A DNA stretch of 64,000 nucleotides from Thioalkalivibrio paradoxus ARh 1 (GCF_000227685.2 NZ_CP007029.1:3508501-3572500); one strand, 5' to 3'. Counted from the stretch's first letter, positions 1-13,359 are shown. Notes: generated by a model not told the origin, from the sequence alone. Numbers and translations are program-made.

Positions 1-2
1 GG

Positions 3-1220
3 CGGGTGGACCGGGTGCTGGTGGCACCGGGCAATGCCGGCACGGCCGCGGAGCCGAAGTGCGAGAATGCGGCTGTCGCCGCCACCGACATCGACGCGCT
101 CGCAGCGCTTGCCCAGCGCGAGGCGGTGGCGTTCACGGTGGTCGGTCCGGAGGCCCCGCTGGTCGCCGGCATCGTCGACACGTTCCGCGCGCGCGGGCTG
201 CGCATCTTCGGGCCCACCGCGAAGGCGGCCCAACTCGAGGGGTCGAAGGCGTTCGCGAAGGATTTCATGCAGCGCCACGACATCCCCACTGCCGCCTACG
301 GCAGTTTCACCGATCTCGCCGAGGCCGAGGCCTTCATCCGCGCGCAGGGTGCGCCGATCGTGGTCAAGGCCGACGGCCTGGCCGCTGGCAAGGGCGTGAT
401 TCTTGCGCAGACCCTGGACGAGGCGCTTGCGGCGGCACGCGACATGCTGGCCGGCAATGCCTTCGGCGCCGCCGGGCACCGGGTCGTGATCGAGGAGCTG
501 CTGACCGGGGAGGAGGCGAGCTTCATCTGCATGATCGACGGCGAGCACATCCTGCCGCTGGCCAGTTCGCAGGACCACAAGGCCCGCGACGACGGCGACC
601 GCGGCCCGAACACCGGCGGCATGGGCGCGTACTCGCCGGCACCGGTGGTCACGCCGGAGATCCACCGCCGGATCGTGAGCGAGATCGTCGAGCCCACGCT
701 GCGGGGCATGGCCGCCGAAGGCGAGCGCTACACGGGTTTCCTGTATGCGGGGGTGATGATCGACCCGCAGGGCCACCCGAAGCTGCTCGAGTTCAACTGC
801 CGCTTCGGCGATCCCGAGACCCAGCCGATCCTGATGCGCCTGACCGGCGACCTCGCCGATCTGATCGACGCCGCGATCGACGGACGCCTGGACCGGACCA
901 CGATCGACTGGGATCCCCGGGTCGCGCTGGGCGTGGTGCTGGCGGCAGGCGGCTATCCGTTCGAGTACCGCAAGGGCGACGAGATCACCGGCCTCGACAC
1001 GGTCGACGGCGAGAGCGCGAAGGTGTTCCATGCAGGCACGCGCCGCAGCGACGACGGCCGCGTGCTCACCGACGGCGGACGCGTGCTGTGCGTGGTGGGG
1101 CTGGGCGATGATTTCCGCGACGCGAGGAACCGTGCCTACCAGGCCTCGCAACACATCCGGTTCAAAGGTATATACTACCGAACCGATATTGGCCACCGCG
1201 CGCTCGAACGCAACCCCTGA
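3..1220 (+). CDS. purD: Phosphoribosylamine-glycine ligase (5' end outside the window)
   Basis: This is the GAR synthetase of purine biosynthesis; it joins glycine to phosphoribosylamine with ATP in the cytosol. The reading frame is open at the left edge, and the visible protein starts inside the usual N-terminal domain (DRVLVAPGNAGTA), so roughly the first 25 residues are missing. The ATP-grasp domain is clear: VVKADGLAAGKGV, then SSQDHKARDDGDRGPNTGGM, then LEFNCRFGDPETQ with the metal-binding acidic and Asn residues. The C-terminal part ends GIYYRTDIGHRALE, as expected for the family. The frame is intact over about 405 codons. glgP follows on the same strand after about 60 bases, but no functional link is evident. 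Confidence 0.96.
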   Translation, partial: RVDRVLVAPGNAGTAAEPKCENAAVAATDIDALAALAQREAVAFTVVGPEAPLVAGIVDTFRARGLRIFGPTAKAAQLEGSKAFAKDFMQRHDIPTAAYGSFTDLAEAEAFIRAQGAPIVVKADGLAAGKGVILAQTLDEALAAARDMLAGNAFGAAGHRVVIEELLTGEEASFICMIDGEHILPLASSQDHKARDDGDRGPNTGGMGAYSPAPVVTPEIHRRIVSEIVEPTLRGMAAEGERYTGFLYAGVMIDPQGHPKLLEFNCRFGDPETQPILMRLTGDLADLIDAAIDGRLDRTTIDWDPRVALGVVLAAGGYPFEYRKGDEITGLDTVDGESAKVFHAGTRRSDDGRVLTDGGRVLCVVGLGDDFRDARNRAYQASQHIRFKGIYYRTDIGHRALERNP

Positions 1221-1281
1221 CGTCCCGTCCCCGGACCGCCAGCGACCGGCCTGCCACCGCGACCCCTGGAGCTCCAACGCG

Positions 1282-3789
<2,508 letters not shown>

Positions 3790-3793
3790 CCGG

Positions 3794-3816
3794 GGCGCCG
3801 CTGCCCCGGCGGCGCC
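3794..3816. terminator. GC hairpin between convergent glgP and rimO
   Basis: An 8-bp perfect inverted repeat (GGCGCCGC / GCGGCGCC) with a 7-base loop lies in the 40-base gap between the two converging stop codons. There is no T-run on either side, so it may act as a transcript-stabilising or weak bidirectional termination hairpin rather than a classic intrinsic terminator. Confidence 0.45.
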
Positions 3817-3829
3817 GGACCCACGCCAC

Positions 3830-5164
3830 TCAGGCCGGGCGCGCGAACAGGTCGTGGTCCGAGGCTTCGACGATCTCGACTTCCAGGAAGTCGCCCGGCG
3901 CTGCGCTCGCGCCCTCGACGTAGACGACGCCGTCGATCTCCGGGGCTTCCGCCGGGGAGCGCGCGATCAGCGTCCCAGCCTCGTCGATGGCATCGACCAG
4001 CACGGTCTGCAGCGTGCCGATTCTGCGCTGCAGCCGCGCGGCACTGATGTCGGCCTGCACCTGCATGAACGCCTCCAGGCGCGCCGCCTTCTCGACTTCC
4101 GGAACCGGGGCCGCCAGCGCGTTCGCCTGCGCCCCCTCGACCGGCGAATAGGCGAAGGCCCCGACCCGGTCGAGCTGCGCGTGCTGCAGGAATTCGAGCA
4201 GCGCCTCGAACTCGGCCTCGGTCTCCCCGGGGAATCCGACGATGAAGGTCGAACGCAGCGCGAGGTCCGGCACCCGTTCGCGCCAACCGCGGATCCGCTC
4301 CAATACCCGCTCGGTCGCGGCCGGGCGACGCATCGCCTTCAGCACCCGCGGATGCCCGTGCTGTAGCGGCATGTCGAGATAGGGCAACAAATGCCCGTCG
4401 GCCATCAGCGGAATCAGCCGGTCGACATGCGGATAGGGGTAGACGTAATGCAGCCGCACCCAGATCCCGAGCTCACCCAGCGCAGTGGCCAGCTGCTCGA
4501 TGTCGGAACGCATCGGCCGCCCGCGGAAGAACCCCGTGCGATAGCGGAGATCGACACCGTAGGCCGAGGTATCCTGCGAGATCACCAGGAGTTCCCGCAC
4601 ACCGGCTGCGGCGAGCCGCTCCGCCTCGGCCAGCACTTCGCCGATCGGGCGGCTGACCAGATCGCCGCGCAGACTCGGGATGATGCAGAAGCTGCAGCGG
4701 TGATTGCAGCCCTCGGAGATCTTCAGGTAGGCGTAATGCCCCGGCGTGAGCCGCACGCCCTGCGCGGGCACCAGGCTCTCGAACGGATCGTGTGGCGGCG
4801 GCAGCTGCTCGTGCACGGCCGCCATCACGTCCGCGTAGGCCTGGGGGCCGGTCACCGCCAGCACGCCCGGATGGGTCTGCTGGATCCGCTCGGCGTCCTT
4901 GCCCAGGCAGCCGGTGACCACCACCCGACCGTTCTCGGTCAATGCCTCCCCGATCGCGTCGAGCGATTCGGCGATCGCGGCATCGATGAAGCCGCAGGTG
5001 TTCACGATCACCAGGTCGGCACCGTCGTAATCCGGAGCGATCCCGTAGCCCTCCGCGCGCAATCGGGACAGGATCTGCTCCGAGTCCACCAGTGCTTTCG
5101 GGCACCCAAGGCTCACGAAGCCGATCCGTGGCTGGGGGGTTGACAGACGCTCACGCTTATTCAC
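3830..5164 (-). CDS. rimO: Ribosomal protein S12 (Asp89) methylthiotransferase
   Basis: This radical-SAM methylthiotransferase modifies an aspartate of ribosomal protein S12. The 444-residue protein has the full architecture. The N-terminal MTTase domain carries the second-cluster cysteines in [12 protein letters not shown] (C21), NTCGFI (C57) and TGCLG (C86). The radical-SAM motif [10 protein letters not shown] gives C153, C157 and C160, and a C-terminal TRAM-like beta domain follows. The wording [18 protein letters not shown] favours RimO over the tRNA enzyme MiaB. It is divergent from rpmE across a 366-base intergenic region with unusual features. Confidence 0.96.
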   Translation of the reverse strand: MNKRERLSTPQPRIGFVSLGCPKALVDSEQILSRLRAEGYGIAPDYDGADLVIVNTCGFIDAAIAESLDAIGEALTENGRVVVTGCLGKDAERIQQTHPGVLAVTGPQAYADVMAAVHEQLPPPHDPFESLVPAQGVRLTPGHYAYLKISEGCNHRCSFCIIPSLRGDLVSRPIGEVLAEAERLAAAGVRELLVISQDTSAYGVDLRYRTGFFRGRPMRSDIEQLATALGELGIWVRLHYVYPYPHVDRLIPLMADGHLLPYLDMPLQHGHPRVLKAMRRPAATERVLERIRGWRERVPDLALRSTFIVGFPGETEAEFEALLEFLQHAQLDRVGAFAYSPVEGAQANALAAPVPEVEKAARLEAFMQVQADISAARLQRRIGTLQTVLVDAIDEAGTLIARSPAEAPEIDGVVYVEGASAAPGDFLEVEIVEASDHDLFARPA

Positions 5165-5227
5165 AGTCGTTCACCCGCGGCCGCGAACGTCCGAATTCCG
5201 GAGCCCCACCCGCGGGGGAACGGACGA

Positions 5228-5354
5228 CGATATATTTTTCCATTATTTTTCATATAGTTATGATAATCGGTCAATTCTTGCCCTGCGCCCGGAAAGCCTT
5301 GAACCACAACGATCTTCGGGCACTGATGACAACTGATCCACAGAGTTATCCACA
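5228..5354. promoter_or_regulatory. AT-rich tract followed by a cluster of DnaA-box-like 9-mers
   Basis: In the rimO-rpmE intergenic region a roughly 45-base AT-rich tract (about 5229-5273) stands out from the GC-rich surroundings. Downstream, in the same orientation, are TGAACCACA (5300-5308, 7/9 match), TGATCCACA (5334-5342, 8/9) and a perfect consensus DnaA box TTATCCACA (5346-5354). The last two are separated by only three bases, and GATC tetranucleotides occur nearby. The arrangement of an AT-rich tract plus ordered boxes resembles part of a replication origin or a DnaA-titrating or regulated promoter. No origin-associated genes such as dnaA, gidA or parAB are visible, so an origin role is unproven. 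Confidence 0.45.
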
Positions 5355-5530
5355 GGAGCTGGGGAAAACTGCGATCGGCACGAAGGGTCAGACACTTACG
5401 GCCCTCGCGTGCCCGAGCGGACGTCCGGGCACGGCCGGCATTCTGGAGCTGCTCGACCCGATGTTGCCAGCCGGCCCACGGCAGCTGTATTCTATTGCAC
5501 TTTTCGCCGGAACCCGACCCGAGCCAGATC

Positions 5531-5734
5531 ATGAAAGCGAACATCCATCCCAAGTATCAAGACGTGAAGGTCACCTGCAGTTGCGGGAACACCTTCGAGA
5601 CGCGCTCCACCTACGCCGGTGACGAGATCCACGTCGACGTATGCTCGCAGTGCCACCCGTTTTACACGGGCAAGCAGAAGATGCTCGACACCGCCGGACA
5701 GGTCGACAAGTTCCGCCGCCGCTACGGCTTCTGA
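5531..5734 (+). CDS. rpmE: 50S ribosomal protein L31, zinc-binding form
   Basis: A small structural protein of the large ribosomal subunit. The ATG at 5531 gives 67 residues starting [10 protein letters not shown], the conserved L31 start; an in-frame start at 5495 would add 12 unrelated residues. The zinc ligands are present as CSC (C16, C18) and CSQC (C38, C41), so this is the zinc-containing paralogue rather than the zinc-free YkgM type. It is a single-gene unit followed by two hairpins, the second of which is a good intrinsic terminator. Confidence 0.95.
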   Translation: MKANIHPKYQDVKVTCSCGNTFETRSTYAGDEIHVDVCSQCHPFYTGKQKMLDTAGQVDKFRRRYGF

Positions 5735-5743
5735 CGGCAACCG

Positions 5744-5766
5744 GCCACCCGCTGTCGCCGGGTGGC
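5744..5766 (+). terminator. Hairpin just downstream of rpmE
   Basis: A perfect 8-bp stem GCCACCCG / CGGGTGGC with a 7-base loop lies 10 bases after the rpmE stop. No U-tract follows; it may protect the rpmE transcript or work together with the next hairpin. Confidence 0.4.
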
Positions 5767-5787
5767 GCTCGCGGGAACCCCGCCCAG

Positions 5788-5819
5788 ACGGCACCCCTCG
5801 ACGGGTGCCGTTGCGTTTT
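5788..5819 (+). terminator. Rho-independent terminator of rpmE
   Basis: The stem ACGGCACCC / GGGTGCCGT (9 bp, 6-base loop) is followed by TGCGTTTTC, a recognisable intrinsic terminator. It separates rpmE from the downstream M48 protease gene. Confidence 0.7.
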
Positions 5820-5971
5820 CCTGGGCGGGCCGCCGGCCGGCATCGAAGCGCCATCGGCGGCCCGGATCGCGGGCGCTCGCACTTAAGGCGCCGTTCATCC
5901 TGCCGGCGCTAGAATGGAAACCGTACTGCCCCGGACGAACCGTCCGTCTACCCGGCACGAGGTTCCAGACC

Positions 5972-6835
5972 ATGAAACCCTCCCCTTCCGCGCCTCCCCG
6001 CTCGCGCCGCATCCTGTCCTTCGGGGCGACGCTGGTCGCGTTGGCCACGGTTGCTGCTCTGCTGGTCGCCTGCACCGCCAACCCGGTCACCGGCCGATCG
6101 CAGCTGATGCTGGTGTCCGAGAGTGCCGCGATCAGCGCCTCGCGCCAGGCCTACACGGAAATGCTGGCGCCCGCCCGCGAGGAGGGCCGCGTCGACAGCG
6201 ATCCGCGCACCAAGCAACGCGTGCTCCGGATCAGCGAACGCGTGGTTGCCCAGGCGGTGCGCTACCGCCCCGACACCGCCGACTGGGACTGGCAGATCGC
6301 GGTGATCGACGCACCCGACACGATCAACGCCTTCGCAATGGCGGGCGGCAAGATGGCGATTTACACGGGCATCATCGACCAGCTCGACCTGAACGATGAC
6401 GAACTGGCCCAGATCATCGGCCACGAGATCGCCCACGCCCTGTCCGCGCACTCGGCCGAGAAGATGTCGGTGGCGCTGGCCAGCAACCTCGCGCTGGCGA
6501 CCTACGCGGCAACCGGCACCCGCTCCGATGTCGCGCTGACCGGCGCGGCATTGGCCGCGATGGTGGCGATCCAGCTGCCGAACAGCCGCCAGATGGAGGC
6601 AGAAGCGGATCGCATCGGAATCGAAATCGCGGCGCGCGCAGGATATCGCCCGGAGGCTGCCGCAAGCCTCTGGGCGAAAATGGCCGATCAGGCCGGCGCC
6701 CGGCATCCGGTGTTCCTGAGCACCCACCCGGCGCCCGAATCGCGGCAGCGCGATCTCGCGGCGCTCGCCAGCCAGATGCAGCCGCTGTACCAGCAGGCGC
6801 GCCGCGGCCCGTTGCCGACCCATCCGGTACGCTGA
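5972..6835 (+). CDS. M48 family metalloprotease, lipoprotein
   Basis: A 287-residue predicted envelope protease of the LoiP/YcaL-like group. The ATG at 5972 follows no obvious long leader and gives a signal peptide ending in the lipobox LVAC (Cys near residue 34), so the mature protein should be lipid-anchored facing the periplasm. The zinc-protease motif HEIAH is present in IIGHEIAHALSAHSAEK, and the downstream glutamate ligand lies in RQMEAEADRIGIE. Earlier in-frame starts, back to 5762, would destroy the signal peptide. Such proteases act in envelope quality control. It is read on its own, with malic enzyme about 100 bases downstream. Confidence 0.88.
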   Translation: MKPSPSAPPRSRRILSFGATLVALATVAALLVACTANPVTGRSQLMLVSESAAISASRQAYTEMLAPAREEGRVDSDPRTKQRVLRISERVVAQAVRYRPDTADWDWQIAVIDAPDTINAFAMAGGKMAIYTGIIDQLDLNDDELAQIIGHEIAHALSAHSAEKMSVALASNLALATYAATGTRSDVALTGAALAAMVAIQLPNSRQMEAEADRIGIEIAARAGYRPEAAASLWAKMADQAGARHPVFLSTHPAPESRQRDLAALASQMQPLYQQARRGPLPTHPVR

Positions 6836-6935
6836 CTGCGCGGCCTGGCCGTTGGGTCCGGGTGCGGTCTGCCCCATGCACCGGACCCCGGCCAGGGATT
6901 ACACTGGACCATCCCCCGTCACGGACCCCGCCACC

Positions 6936-8156
<1,221 letters not shown>

Positions 8157-8243
8157 GCGCACGCGATGCAATCTTCCGAAGGCCGCCGTAGCGGGGATCG
8201 CGTGCCCGCGCCGTCGATGCCCGCTTGGGAAACGGGGGCTCGC

Positions 8244-8332
8244 GTCATCGCGAGGAGCGAACCGACGTGGCGATCCTGGTGGTTCCGATTCCATTTGCGC
8301 CGTTTGGATGGCCGCGCTTCGCTCGCCATGAC
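8244..8332. repeat. Imperfect palindromic intergenic repeat (REP/MITE-like)
   Basis: An 89-base element in the maeB-like/mdh gap. Its ends are GTCATCGCGAGGAGCGAA and its near reverse complement GCGCTTCGCTCGCCATGAC, a form typical of dispersed extragenic palindromes in proteobacteria. Only this copy is seen in the window. Confidence 0.6.
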
Positions 8333-8407
8333 ATTGATCGGCATTTCCCTGGCAGCGGGCCGGTCAGCCGGCCCCATCCCTCGAACCGCAACGCGGAGAA
8401 CGCAGAC

Positions 8408-9331
8408 ATGTTGAAGATCGCGATCATCGGCGCCGGCCGCGTCGGGGAGTCCACGGCCCAGTTCCTGGCCGAATCCGACCTGGCACGCGAAATTGCACTG
8501 CTCGACGTCCGCGAGGGTGCCGCCGCCGGCGCCGCTCTGGACATCCAGGAAACCGCGCCTCTGTTCGGCTTCGATGCCCGGCTGGTCGGCGACACCGATC
8601 CCGCTGTGATTGCCGGCGCCGAACTGGTCATCGTCACCGCGGGCCTTCCGCGCAAGCCCGGCATGTCGCGTTCCGACGTGCTCGACAAGAACGTCGAGAT
8701 CCTCGACAGCATTCTCGTCGACGTGATGCGCGAGGCGCCCGACAGCCGCCTGTTGGTCGTGTCCAACCCGGTCGACGTGCTGACCTACCGGGCCTGGCAG
8801 AAAACGGGGTGGGAACGTTCGCGGGTCTTCGGCCAGGCGGGCGTACTGGACGCGTCCCGGATGGCCGCGTTCATCGCGCTCGAGACGGGGCTCTCCACGC
8901 GCGACATCCACACGCTCGTGTTGGGCGGTCACGGGGATTCGATGGTGCCGATGCTGCGGTACTCGGGCATCAACGGCATCCCGCTGCATCACTTCATGGA
9001 CCAGGACGCCATCGACCGGATCGTCGAACGCACCCGTCACGGAGGCGCCGAAATCCTGGCGCTGAAACAGACCTCGAGCGCGTACGACGCGCCCGCTGCG
9101 GCGATCAAGGCCATGGTCGAGGCGATCGTACTCGACCGCCAACGCGTGCTGCCCACGGTCGCGCTGCTGAACGGCGAGTACGGTGCGAGCGATATCGCGA
9201 TGGGCGTGCCCTGCGTGCTCGGTGCCGGCGGCATGGAGCGGATCGTCGAACTGGAGCTGAACGCCGCCGAGCGCGAGGCCTTCACGACCTCGCTCGCGGG
9301 CGTGAAGGCCGACATCGACCGCCTGCAATGA
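8408..9331 (+). CDS. mdh: Malate dehydrogenase, lactate-dehydrogenase-like type
   Basis: It interconverts malate and oxaloacetate with NAD in the TCA cycle. The ATG at 8408 gives 307 residues beginning with the Rossmann motif IIGAGRVGES; upstream in-frame codons would run through the intergenic repeat. The substrate loop LPRKPGMSR has Arg where lactate dehydrogenases have Gln, which indicates malate specificity. The catalytic histidine is in GGHGDSMVP, and NPVDVLTY is also conserved. The protein belongs to the tetrameric LDH-like MDH clade rather than the E. coli-type dimeric enzyme. Its TGA overlaps the ATG of the next gene. Confidence 0.93.
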   Translation: MLKIAIIGAGRVGESTAQFLAESDLAREIALLDVREGAAAGAALDIQETAPLFGFDARLVGDTDPAVIAGAELVIVTAGLPRKPGMSRSDVLDKNVEILDSILVDVMREAPDSRLLVVSNPVDVLTYRAWQKTGWERSRVFGQAGVLDASRMAAFIALETGLSTRDIHTLVLGGHGDSMVPMLRYSGINGIPLHHFMDQDAIDRIVERTRHGGAEILALKQTSSAYDAPAAAIKAMVEAIVLDRQRVLPTVALLNGEYGASDIAMGVPCVLGAGGMERIVELELNAAEREAFTTSLAGVKADIDRLQ

Positions 9332-10305
9332 GCCGTACCGAGACACCGTCGGCGACCCCGCCAGCGGCTGCGGGCGAGCGTGTCGCGACGCTGGTCGACA
9401 GCAGCATCTTCGTGTTTCGCGCCTGGTTCGCCCGCGGCGAACAGCCCGACATGTTCGGACGCCCCGGCGGCGCGGTGCATGGATTCGCGCACTCGCTGTG
9501 CCAATGGTTGCCGCTGTGCCCCGCGGGCCCGGTTGCGTTCGCATTCGACACCGGCTTGCGCAGCAGCTTCCGGCACCGCATCGACCCCGACTACAAGGCC
9601 CACCGGCCGCCGGCGCCCGACGCGTTGCGCAGCCAGTTCGGCCGCATCCGGGAGATGCTGGACGCGCTGGGCCTGGTGCAGCTGGCGCACAGCGAGTTCG
9701 AGGCCGACGACCTGATCGCGACGCTGGCCGCGAATGCCCGTACGCACGGCCTGGCGGTCGACGTGCTGAGCGCCGACAAGGATCTCGCCCAGGTCATCCT
9801 CGGTCCCGACGATCGGCTCCGGGATCCCGAACGCGGGACCGTTCTTGGGCGCGCGGATCTCGAGCGCAGGCTGCGGGTCCGGCCCGAACAGGTGGCCGAC
9901 CTGCTCGCGCTGGCCGGAGATCGCAGCGACAACATCCGCGGCCTGACCGGCGTGGGCCCCGCCAGTGCCGCGCGCATCCTGCGCAGGCTGGGAGACCTGG
10001 AGGCCGTACTGGCCGCTCCGCAGGAAGTCGCCCGCTGCCGGATCCGGGGAGCGGCCGGAATCGCCCGGCAGGTGGCCGACCGCGCCGATGCGCTCCGGCA
10101 GGCACGCCGGCTGACCGCGCTGGTCACGACGGTACCCGACCTGCCGGATCCGGATGCGCTGTATCCGCAGGGACCGCTGCCGGATGCGGAGCGGCGCCTG
10201 CATGCGCTCGGCGTCGCCCCACCCTACCGCAGCCGTCTGCTGGCGATCGCGGCGGACATGGCCCGGCGCCACATTGCGGGCCGGCGCCCGCAGCAGGCGG
10301 CATGA
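9328..10305 (+). CDS. 5'-3' exonuclease, FEN/Xni family
   Basis: A 325-residue homologue of the 5' nuclease domain of DNA polymerase I, standing alone as in Xni (exonuclease IX). The start ATG overlaps the mdh stop (ATGA). The acidic metal-binding residues of the family appear in LVDSSIFVFRAWFA, FEADDLIAT, LSADKDLAQ and LAGDRSDNI, and the helix-hairpin-helix GLTGVGPASAARIL is present. It probably acts on flap or branched DNA during replication and repair. The N-terminal 15 residues are extra to the domain. It overlaps the following DUF1007 gene by four bases, so mdh, this gene and the DUF1007 gene look co-transcribed. Confidence 0.85.
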   Translation: MSRTETPSATPPAAAGERVATLVDSSIFVFRAWFARGEQPDMFGRPGGAVHGFAHSLCQWLPLCPAGPVAFAFDTGLRSSFRHRIDPDYKAHRPPAPDALRSQFGRIREMLDALGLVQLAHSEFEADDLIATLAANARTHGLAVDVLSADKDLAQVILGPDDRLRDPERGTVLGRADLERRLRVRPEQVADLLALAGDRSDNIRGLTGVGPASAARILRRLGDLEAVLAAPQEVARCRIRGAAGIARQVADRADALRQARRLTALVTTVPDLPDPDALYPQGPLPDAERRLHALGVAPPYRSRLLAIAADMARRHIAGRRPQQAA

Positions 10306-11009
10306 TGACGGCTGGCGGATACCCTCGGACGCGGTCGCCGCGGTCGAGAGCGAACACCCAGCTGAGCGCCTTGCTGCTGGGGATCATCGCCTGGGCCTGC
10401 CTGCTGCCACCGCTGCAGGCGCACCCCCACGCCTGGATCGACCTCGACATCGAACTGAAGGCCGACCCTGAGGATCGCGTCGTCGCCATGGCGCAGACCT
10501 GGATCATGGATCCGCTCTACAGCCGTTACCTCTACGACGACGCGATGGAGCAGTTCGAGGGCGACACTCCAGAGGCCAAGCTGGCGCGGCTCGGCGCCGA
10601 GATCCTCGACAACCTCGCCGAGTACGACTGGTACACCGAGTTCCGGGCCGGGGATCGCCGCATTCGCGCGCGCCCGGACGGCGGTGCCGAGCTGTTCCTG
10701 CACGACGGGCGGCTACGGTTCCGTTTCCGCCTGGTCCTGGACCAGGCGGTCGACCCGCGCGCGCAGGAACTGCACTACCGCATCTACGACCCGACCTATT
10801 TCATCGAGGTGCTGCACGACACCGACACGCCGCCGCGACTCGAGCTGAGCACCGGGCCCTGCCGCCTGGAAGTGCAGAAGCCGCGGCCCGATCCCGTAAT
10901 GGTCGCCCGGGCACTGGCGCTGGACTACGGCCAAACCGGCGAGCCGGACCTCGGACGCCACTTCGCCGAGCGGGTCACGGTCCACTGCGACCAGGCATCC
11001 GGAGGCTAG
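10302..11009 (+). CDS. DUF1007 family secreted protein
   Basis: A 235-residue protein with an N-terminal basic stretch and hydrophobic signal segment (LLLGIIAWACLLPPLQA), then the diagnostic HPHAWID that starts DUF1007 proteins. The domain is beta-rich and periplasmic; members often neighbour RcnA/NicO-type nickel-cobalt exporters, but none is visible here. The start overlaps the upstream nuclease stop (ATGA). The function is unknown; a role in metal handling is only by association. Confidence 0.82.
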   Translation: MMTAGGYPRTRSPRSRANTQLSALLLGIIAWACLLPPLQAHPHAWIDLDIELKADPEDRVVAMAQTWIMDPLYSRYLYDDAMEQFEGDTPEAKLARLGAEILDNLAEYDWYTEFRAGDRRIRARPDGGAELFLHDGRLRFRFRLVLDQAVDPRAQELHYRIYDPTYFIEVLHDTDTPPRLELSTGPCRLEVQKPRPDPVMVARALALDYGQTGEPDLGRHFAERVTVHCDQASGG

Positions 11010-11304
11010 GCTTCCGGCGCGCATACCCCATCTGCCCGACAGGTCCCGGGAACGCTGACCCGGTTCGCCCAACGCGACACCATGGCGAATGACGGCCGCA
11101 GCCGGGCATCCATCGCTGCGGCGGATCCGCTGCCGCGTGGCATCGTGGACGATCGACGGCATCAAACCGGGCCGCCGCGTCGGGCTCGGACCGCACGGAC
11201 GGTCCGGAGTCGGACACGATTTTTTCTTCCTGACCATTGCATTAGCCGACAAACTTGAGGAACATGAAGCGATCTTCAGGGTTCCCCCATAGGGAGTGTT
11301 CGCG

Positions 11305-13359
11305 ATGCGAATCGGCGCGCCTGTTGTTGCTGCCCTTGCTCTTGTCCTGACCCTGAGCGCCGCGACCGCGGGGCCGATCGAGCGCGACTTCACCGTCGAG
11401 CGCAGCCTGTTCCTGCTCGCGGAACGTGCATTGAACCAAGACGACGGGCGCGCGTTCGAGGCCACGCGGACAGCTCTCGGCGACTACCCTCTGCTGCCCT
11501 ACCTCGAGTACCGGCGCCTGGCGCGCAACCTCGGAAGGCCGGATCCCGGGGACGTCGCGGACTTCCTGGAACGGCACGGCGAGACCCCGCTGGCGGGAAT
11601 GCTGCGCAACAGCTACCTGAACCACCTGGCACAGGAAGGCCAGTGGCGCGACTTCCTGCGCTTCGCCGGGGACGGCGACGGGCTGTCCACCGAACTGACC
11701 TGTTTTCGCAAGCAGGCGCTGCTGAACACCGGGCAGCGTCAGGAGGCGCTGGCGGAGGTCGACGCCATCTGGCTGCACGGGCATTCGCAGCCACAGGCCT
11801 GCGACCCGGTGTTCGATGCTTGGCGCGCCGAAGGCCGACTGACCCCGGAACTCGCGTGGCAGCGTTTGGAACTCGCGATCGACGCCGGCCAGACCGGCCT
11901 TGCCCGCTATCTGCGCCGCTACCTCGGCACCGATGACCGGGCGTGGGCGGACCGCTGGCTGCAGCTGGAGGCCGATCCGGCGCGGGTGACCCGCGCGGGA
12001 TTCGATGCCGGCGCCCACCGCTCCGCCGGCCGGATGCTGGAGCGTGCCTTCCTGCGCCTGATCCCACGGGATCTCGATGGCGCGCTCGCCGCGTGGCAAA
12101 GCCACGGCGACCGGCTCGGGCTCGAGACCGACCACCAGCACCGCATTCTTCACGCGCTGGCGCTGCGCCTGGCGTTGCGCGGCCGCCCCGAGGCCCTGCC
12201 CTTCATGGCCGGCCTGCCGGACGCGGTCTTCGACGACCAGCTGCGCCAGTGGCAGCTGCGCTCGGCGCTGCGAGACCGCGACTGGAACACGGTGCTCGCG
12301 GCGGTCGATGCGATGAGCACCGACGCGGCGGCAGAGGCGCGCTGGCAGTACTGGCGTGCCCGCGCCGCGGAACAGCTGGGCCGGGACGACGAGGCCATGC
12401 AGAACTACCGCGCCGCTGCCCAGGAACGCAATTTCTACGGTTTCCTGGCCGCCGACCGGCTTGGCGTGCCGTACCGGATCGGGCACGCGCCGACGGTGGT
12501 TCCAGCAAGCGCCGTGGAGCGCGTGGCGCAGGATCCGGCGATCCAGCGCATGCGCGAACTGGTGTTGCTGGACCGCTATCCGGAAGCCCGCCGCGAGTGG
12601 TCGCACCGCATCGACGCATTGCCCCCCGGCGACCAGGAGGCCGCCGCACGCCTGTTCGCCGACTGGGGCTGGCATGACCGCGCGATCTTCACGGCTGCCC
12701 GCGCACGCAGCTGGGACGACATCGATCTGCGCTTCCCGCTGGCCTTTGCCGACCTGATCGTCGAGGGCGCCCGGGAGCGGGAAATCGATCCCGCGTGGGC
12801 GATGGCGATCGCCCGGCAGGAAAGCGCCTTTCTGCACGACGTGCGCTCGGGCGCCGGCGCGCTGGGCATCATGCAAGTCATGCCCGCCACCGGCCGCTCG
12901 GTCGCCAACGCGGCGGGCGTCCGGGTGCGCAACAACCACGACATCCTGAACCCTTCGAACAATGCACGCCTCGGCACCTACTACCTGAAGCGCAATCTCG
13001 ACAACTTCGGCGGCCACAGCCTGCTGTCGACCGCGGCCTACAACGCAGGCGCGCACCGCGTGCGATCCTGGCTGCCCGAGCAGGGCCGAATGGACCCGGA
13101 TATCTGGGCCGAACTGATCCCGTTCCACGAAACCCGGGACTACATTCAGCGGGTGTTCGCGTACCGGATCATCTACGCGGTCCGGCTCGGGATGACACCC
13201 CCCTCACTGCAAACCCTGCTGTACCCGGTAACGCCCACGGAACAGTTGGCGCTGGCGCGGGAGAGCCACCTCGCCGGCCGGGGAATCACCGGCGCGACCC
13301 TGGCCGCGACCCGGGACTTCTGCGATGCACCTGGGTACACCAACGCACGCTGCCACTAG
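11305..13359 (+). CDS. slt: Soluble lytic murein transglycosylase, Slt70 family
   Basis: A periplasmic enzyme that cleaves peptidoglycan glycan strands, forming 1,6-anhydro-muropeptides. The ATG at 11305 has a good ribosome-binding site (AGGGAG, 8 bases upstream) and gives 684 residues with a short signal peptide ending near ATAGPI. The long alpha-helical superhelical (U/L) domains occupy most of the protein. The catalytic SLT domain is C-terminal, with the Glu in IARQESAFLHDVRSGAGALG followed by IMQVMPATG and STAAYNAG. The length matches E. coli Slt70. It is read alone. Confidence 0.93.
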   Translation: MRIGAPVVAALALVLTLSAATAGPIERDFTVERSLFLLAERALNQDDGRAFEATRTALGDYPLLPYLEYRRLARNLGRPDPGDVADFLERHGETPLAGMLRNSYLNHLAQEGQWRDFLRFAGDGDGLSTELTCFRKQALLNTGQRQEALAEVDAIWLHGHSQPQACDPVFDAWRAEGRLTPELAWQRLELAIDAGQTGLARYLRRYLGTDDRAWADRWLQLEADPARVTRAGFDAGAHRSAGRMLERAFLRLIPRDLDGALAAWQSHGDRLGLETDHQHRILHALALRLALRGRPEALPFMAGLPDAVFDDQLRQWQLRSALRDRDWNTVLAAVDAMSTDAAAEARWQYWRARAAEQLGRDDEAMQNYRAAAQERNFYGFLAADRLGVPYRIGHAPTVVPASAVERVAQDPAIQRMRELVLLDRYPEARREWSHRIDALPPGDQEAAARLFADWGWHDRAIFTAARARSWDDIDLRFPLAFADLIVEGAREREIDPAWAMAIARQESAFLHDVRSGAGALGIMQVMPATGRSVANAAGVRVRNNHDILNPSNNARLGTYYLKRNLDNFGGHSLLSTAAYNAGAHRVRSWLPEQGRMDPDIWAELIPFHETRDYIQRVFAYRIIYAVRLGMTPPSLQTLLYPVTPTEQLALARESHLAGRGITGATLAATRDFCDAPGYTNARCH

